DNA from: Nitrospirales bacterium
Lineage (GTDB): Bacteria > Nitrospirota > Nitrospiria > Nitrospirales > UBA8639
Assembly (NCBI GenBank): GCA_009377845.1
Contig: WHTE01000019.1
Location: 1-33,312, forward strand
DNA length: 33,312 nucleotides
Direction of reading: 5' to 3'
Made by a program: the position numbers and the translations under genes. This document shows, piece after piece, positions 31,664 through 33,312 of the stretch. The notes under the pieces were generated by a model. It saw only the letters and a list, made by a program, of their open reading frames with translations, had not been told where the DNA came from and made no database searches. Position 1 is the stretch's first letter. Each line of letters opens with the position of its first letter.

Positions 31664-33312
31664 CCGTTACGCCATTTCCTCCCTCGGCTGGATCACCCGC
31701 TCGAAAGCTTTGAACATAGGGTGAGGATTGACAAAGTGTTCGAATCCCTGATTTTAGTGCGCCGGAACCCTGGCCATGGATGACTTTGAGATATTTGGCC
31801 TGACTAACCAGTGCGTGGTCCAGGGCAGCAATCGTCATCTCCATCGCGTCGTCCAGGCGGATACCACGAATGTCAAGTTCATGTTGATAGAGGCCGGTTG
31901 CGGGAGAAGAGGCTGTGGAACCCGGTAGGGTTTGGATTGCGGGTGAGGACCGTTGCCCTCCCATTCGATTTCGAGTCTGCGAGGATTTGTCCAGGGCAGA
32001 AGGTGTTGCCAATCGTAGGGCAGAGGGCGCCGTTTTTATCGTTTGCCCCCCCACACGAATAGATACCTGTTTTTTCCCTTCAAGACTTTCCAGCAAAATC
32101 CCCGTGGTGCCCAAGGAATCAATTTCCACGAGGTCCCCCTCATGAGGTGGTTCTGATGAAGTCGGTGAATTGCTCGGAAGTTGCGAGAGAATTTCTAGAT
32201 TAATGGTTCCTAAAGCTTGTTGGATGGACTGTACATTGGAAAGGGTTTTGTTCTTTTTTAAATCGTCTACCATTTGATTGAGATGCCGCTGAGCCTTGGA
32301 AAATTCTCGTTGCCACTGCTTTCGGTATCGTTGCCGGTCTTCACGTTCTTGGTTCTGGAGTTGATCACGAGTTATTTGCAAGTCATCATGCAGACGTTGT
32401 GCTTCTTGACGGAGACGTTGAGCTTGCGTGGCCTCCCTAGCCAATCGGATATATGTTTCATGCAGAGATCGGAGCATACGGTCAAGATCGCGGTCCTGCC
32501 GTTGGATCAAGGACTGGGCCGCCTGAATAATTGAAGGATCCAATCCTAATCGTCCCGCGATTTCCAGTGCGGAGGATCCGCCGGGAATTCCGTCTAAGAG
32601 CCGGTATGTTGGAGAGAGTGTGTCAAGGTCGAATTCCTGACTGGCATTCCGAACTTGAGGATTGCGAATGGCTAATGTTTTCAAGCTTGGATAATGAGTA
32701 GTAGCCACGATAATGTACCCTAATTCGCAGAGATATCCCAAGAGCGCTTCGGCTAGTGCGGCGCCCTCAATAGGATCGGTAGAGCTGCCCACTTCATCCA
32801 GGAGGACGAGTGAGCCACGGGTAAATGCCTCCTCCTTTGGCGACCCGGCATCTTTTAATAACGCGATCATGTTGAGAATATGGCCAGAAAAACTCGATAC
32901 GTCCTTGCTGAGATCTTGAGTGTCGCCAATATCCGCATACACCCGTTCGAAAAGTGCCATATCGGAGTCAGGATCACAAGGAGGGTGAAGTCCCGCTTTC
33001 ACCATCATTGCGATTAACCCCACCAGTTTTAAGGACACGGTTTTCCCACCGGCGTTTGGTCCAGAAATGATGAGAACCTTGGTGTCGCCTTCTATCCGAA
33101 TGGAGTTGGGCACGACGTGTTCCTTGGTCAACGCCAGGAGTGGATGGCGGGCCTGATGCAGGTCTATGCGACGTTCCTGGTTGAGATGAATGGGAGAGCC
33201 ATGGATTTTGATGCTTAACCGTGCTTTGGCCATGAGACAATCCAGTGCCGCCAGACAGTTCAAGTTTTCCTGGATAGACGGAACATGCTCTGAAACGAGG
33301 CTGGACAAATCT
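31647..33312 (-). CDS. mutS2: Endonuclease MutS2 (N-terminus outside window)
   Basis: MutS2 is a MutS-family ATPase with a C-terminal nuclease. It acts on recombination intermediates or, in some bacteria, on collided ribosomes. About 555 residues are visible of a usual length near 780, and the frame is open to the window edge. The Walker A motif Gly-Pro-Asn-Ala-Gly-Gly-Lys-Thr and Walker B Leu-Leu-Asp-Glu-Val-Gly-Ser-Ser-Thr-Asp-Pro are intact. A coiled-coil region rich in Gln, Arg and Leu follows. The last about 85 residues form the Smr nuclease domain with Leu-Asp-Ile-Arg-Gly and Val-Ile-His-Gly-Gln-Gly-Ser-Gly. The Leu-Asp-x-Arg and His-Gly motifs are typical of active Smr domains. Confidence 0.96.
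   Translation of the reverse strand, partial: DLSSLVSEHVPSIQENLNCLAALDCLMAKARLSIKIHGSPIHLNQERRIDLHQARHPLLALTKEHVVPNSIRIEGDTKVLIISGPNAGGKTVSLKLVGLIAMMVKAGLHPPCDPDSDMALFERVYADIGDTQDLSKDVSSFSGHILNMIALLKDAGSPKEEAFTRGSLVLLDEVGSSTDPIEGAALAEALLGYLCELGYIIVATTHYPSLKTLAIRNPQVRNASQEFDLDTLSPTYRLLDGIPGGSSALEIAGRLGLDPSIIQAAQSLIQRQDRDLDRMLRSLHETYIRLAREATQAQRLRQEAQRLHDDLQITRDQLQNQEREDRQRYRKQWQREFSKAQRHLNQMVDDLKKNKTLSNVQSIQQALGTINLEILSQLPSNSPTSSEPPHEGDLVEIDSLGTTGILLESLEGKKQVSIRVGGQTIKTAPSALRLATPSALDKSSQTRNRMGGQRSSPAIQTLPGSTASSPATGLYQHELDIRGIRLDDAMEMTIAALDHALVSQAKYLKVIHGQGSGALKSGIRTLCQSSPYVQSFRAGDPAEGGNGVTVIELW

Overview
The window is a stretch of bacterial chromosome of about 33 kb, mostly conserved housekeeping genes. 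It most resembles Nitrospirota, probably a Nitrospira-like nitrite oxidiser. This rests on a NarK-type nitrate/nitrite transporter, a split PurS/PurQ/PurL, an EF-G-like second translocase and the general protein style. The assignment is an inference from remembered families; no marker gene settles it.

Left part (1-9280): the 3' end of plsY, an HtrA/Deg periplasmic protease, and converging on it an EF-G-like GTPase with a strong sigma70-type promoter. Next comes a 775-residue protein joining a LuxD-like acyl-transferase/thioesterase domain to a class I methyltransferase, then a membrane-anchored GAF histidine kinase with no response regulator beside it. Minus-strand run 13270-9428: a TlpA-like thiol-disulfide protein, an 82-residue unknown, a degenerate metallo-beta-lactamase-fold protein, a TPR protein, a 147-residue unknown and an O-methyltransferase. 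The genes are closely spaced or overlapping and look like one poorly understood operon behind a promoter at about 13344-13373.

Middle (24580-13390, minus strand): a long biosynthetic run, narK-like transporter - ribBA - ribH - nusB - purB - purC - purS - purQ - DUF433 - purL - purF. It covers most of IMP synthesis plus the riboflavin ring steps. Two 4-nt stop/start overlaps indicate translational coupling. purF carries an apparent one-base deletion; restoring it yields the normal C-terminus and three of the four expected Fe-S cysteines.

Right part (24870-33312, mostly plus strand): an RpoH-type heat-shock sigma factor immediately upstream of groES-groEL. groEL ends in a strong intrinsic terminator. 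A group II intron remnant begins exactly after the terminator T-run (28286) and ends near 29353. Most of its reverse transcriptase has been replaced by the 5' part of an IS256-family transposase gene, while the RT C-terminus, domain V and domain VI remain. Beyond it lie a lipoprotein with an HExxH motif, a small Cys-rich secreted protein and queG, which overlaps at its 3' end the convergent, truncated mutS2.

No tRNA, rRNA, CRISPR array or prophage was seen. The most notable points are the terminator-docked intron/IS chimera, the LuxD-methyltransferase fusion, the purF frameshift, an operator-like inverted repeat over the groESL promoter, and the duplicated N-terminal extension of GroES.
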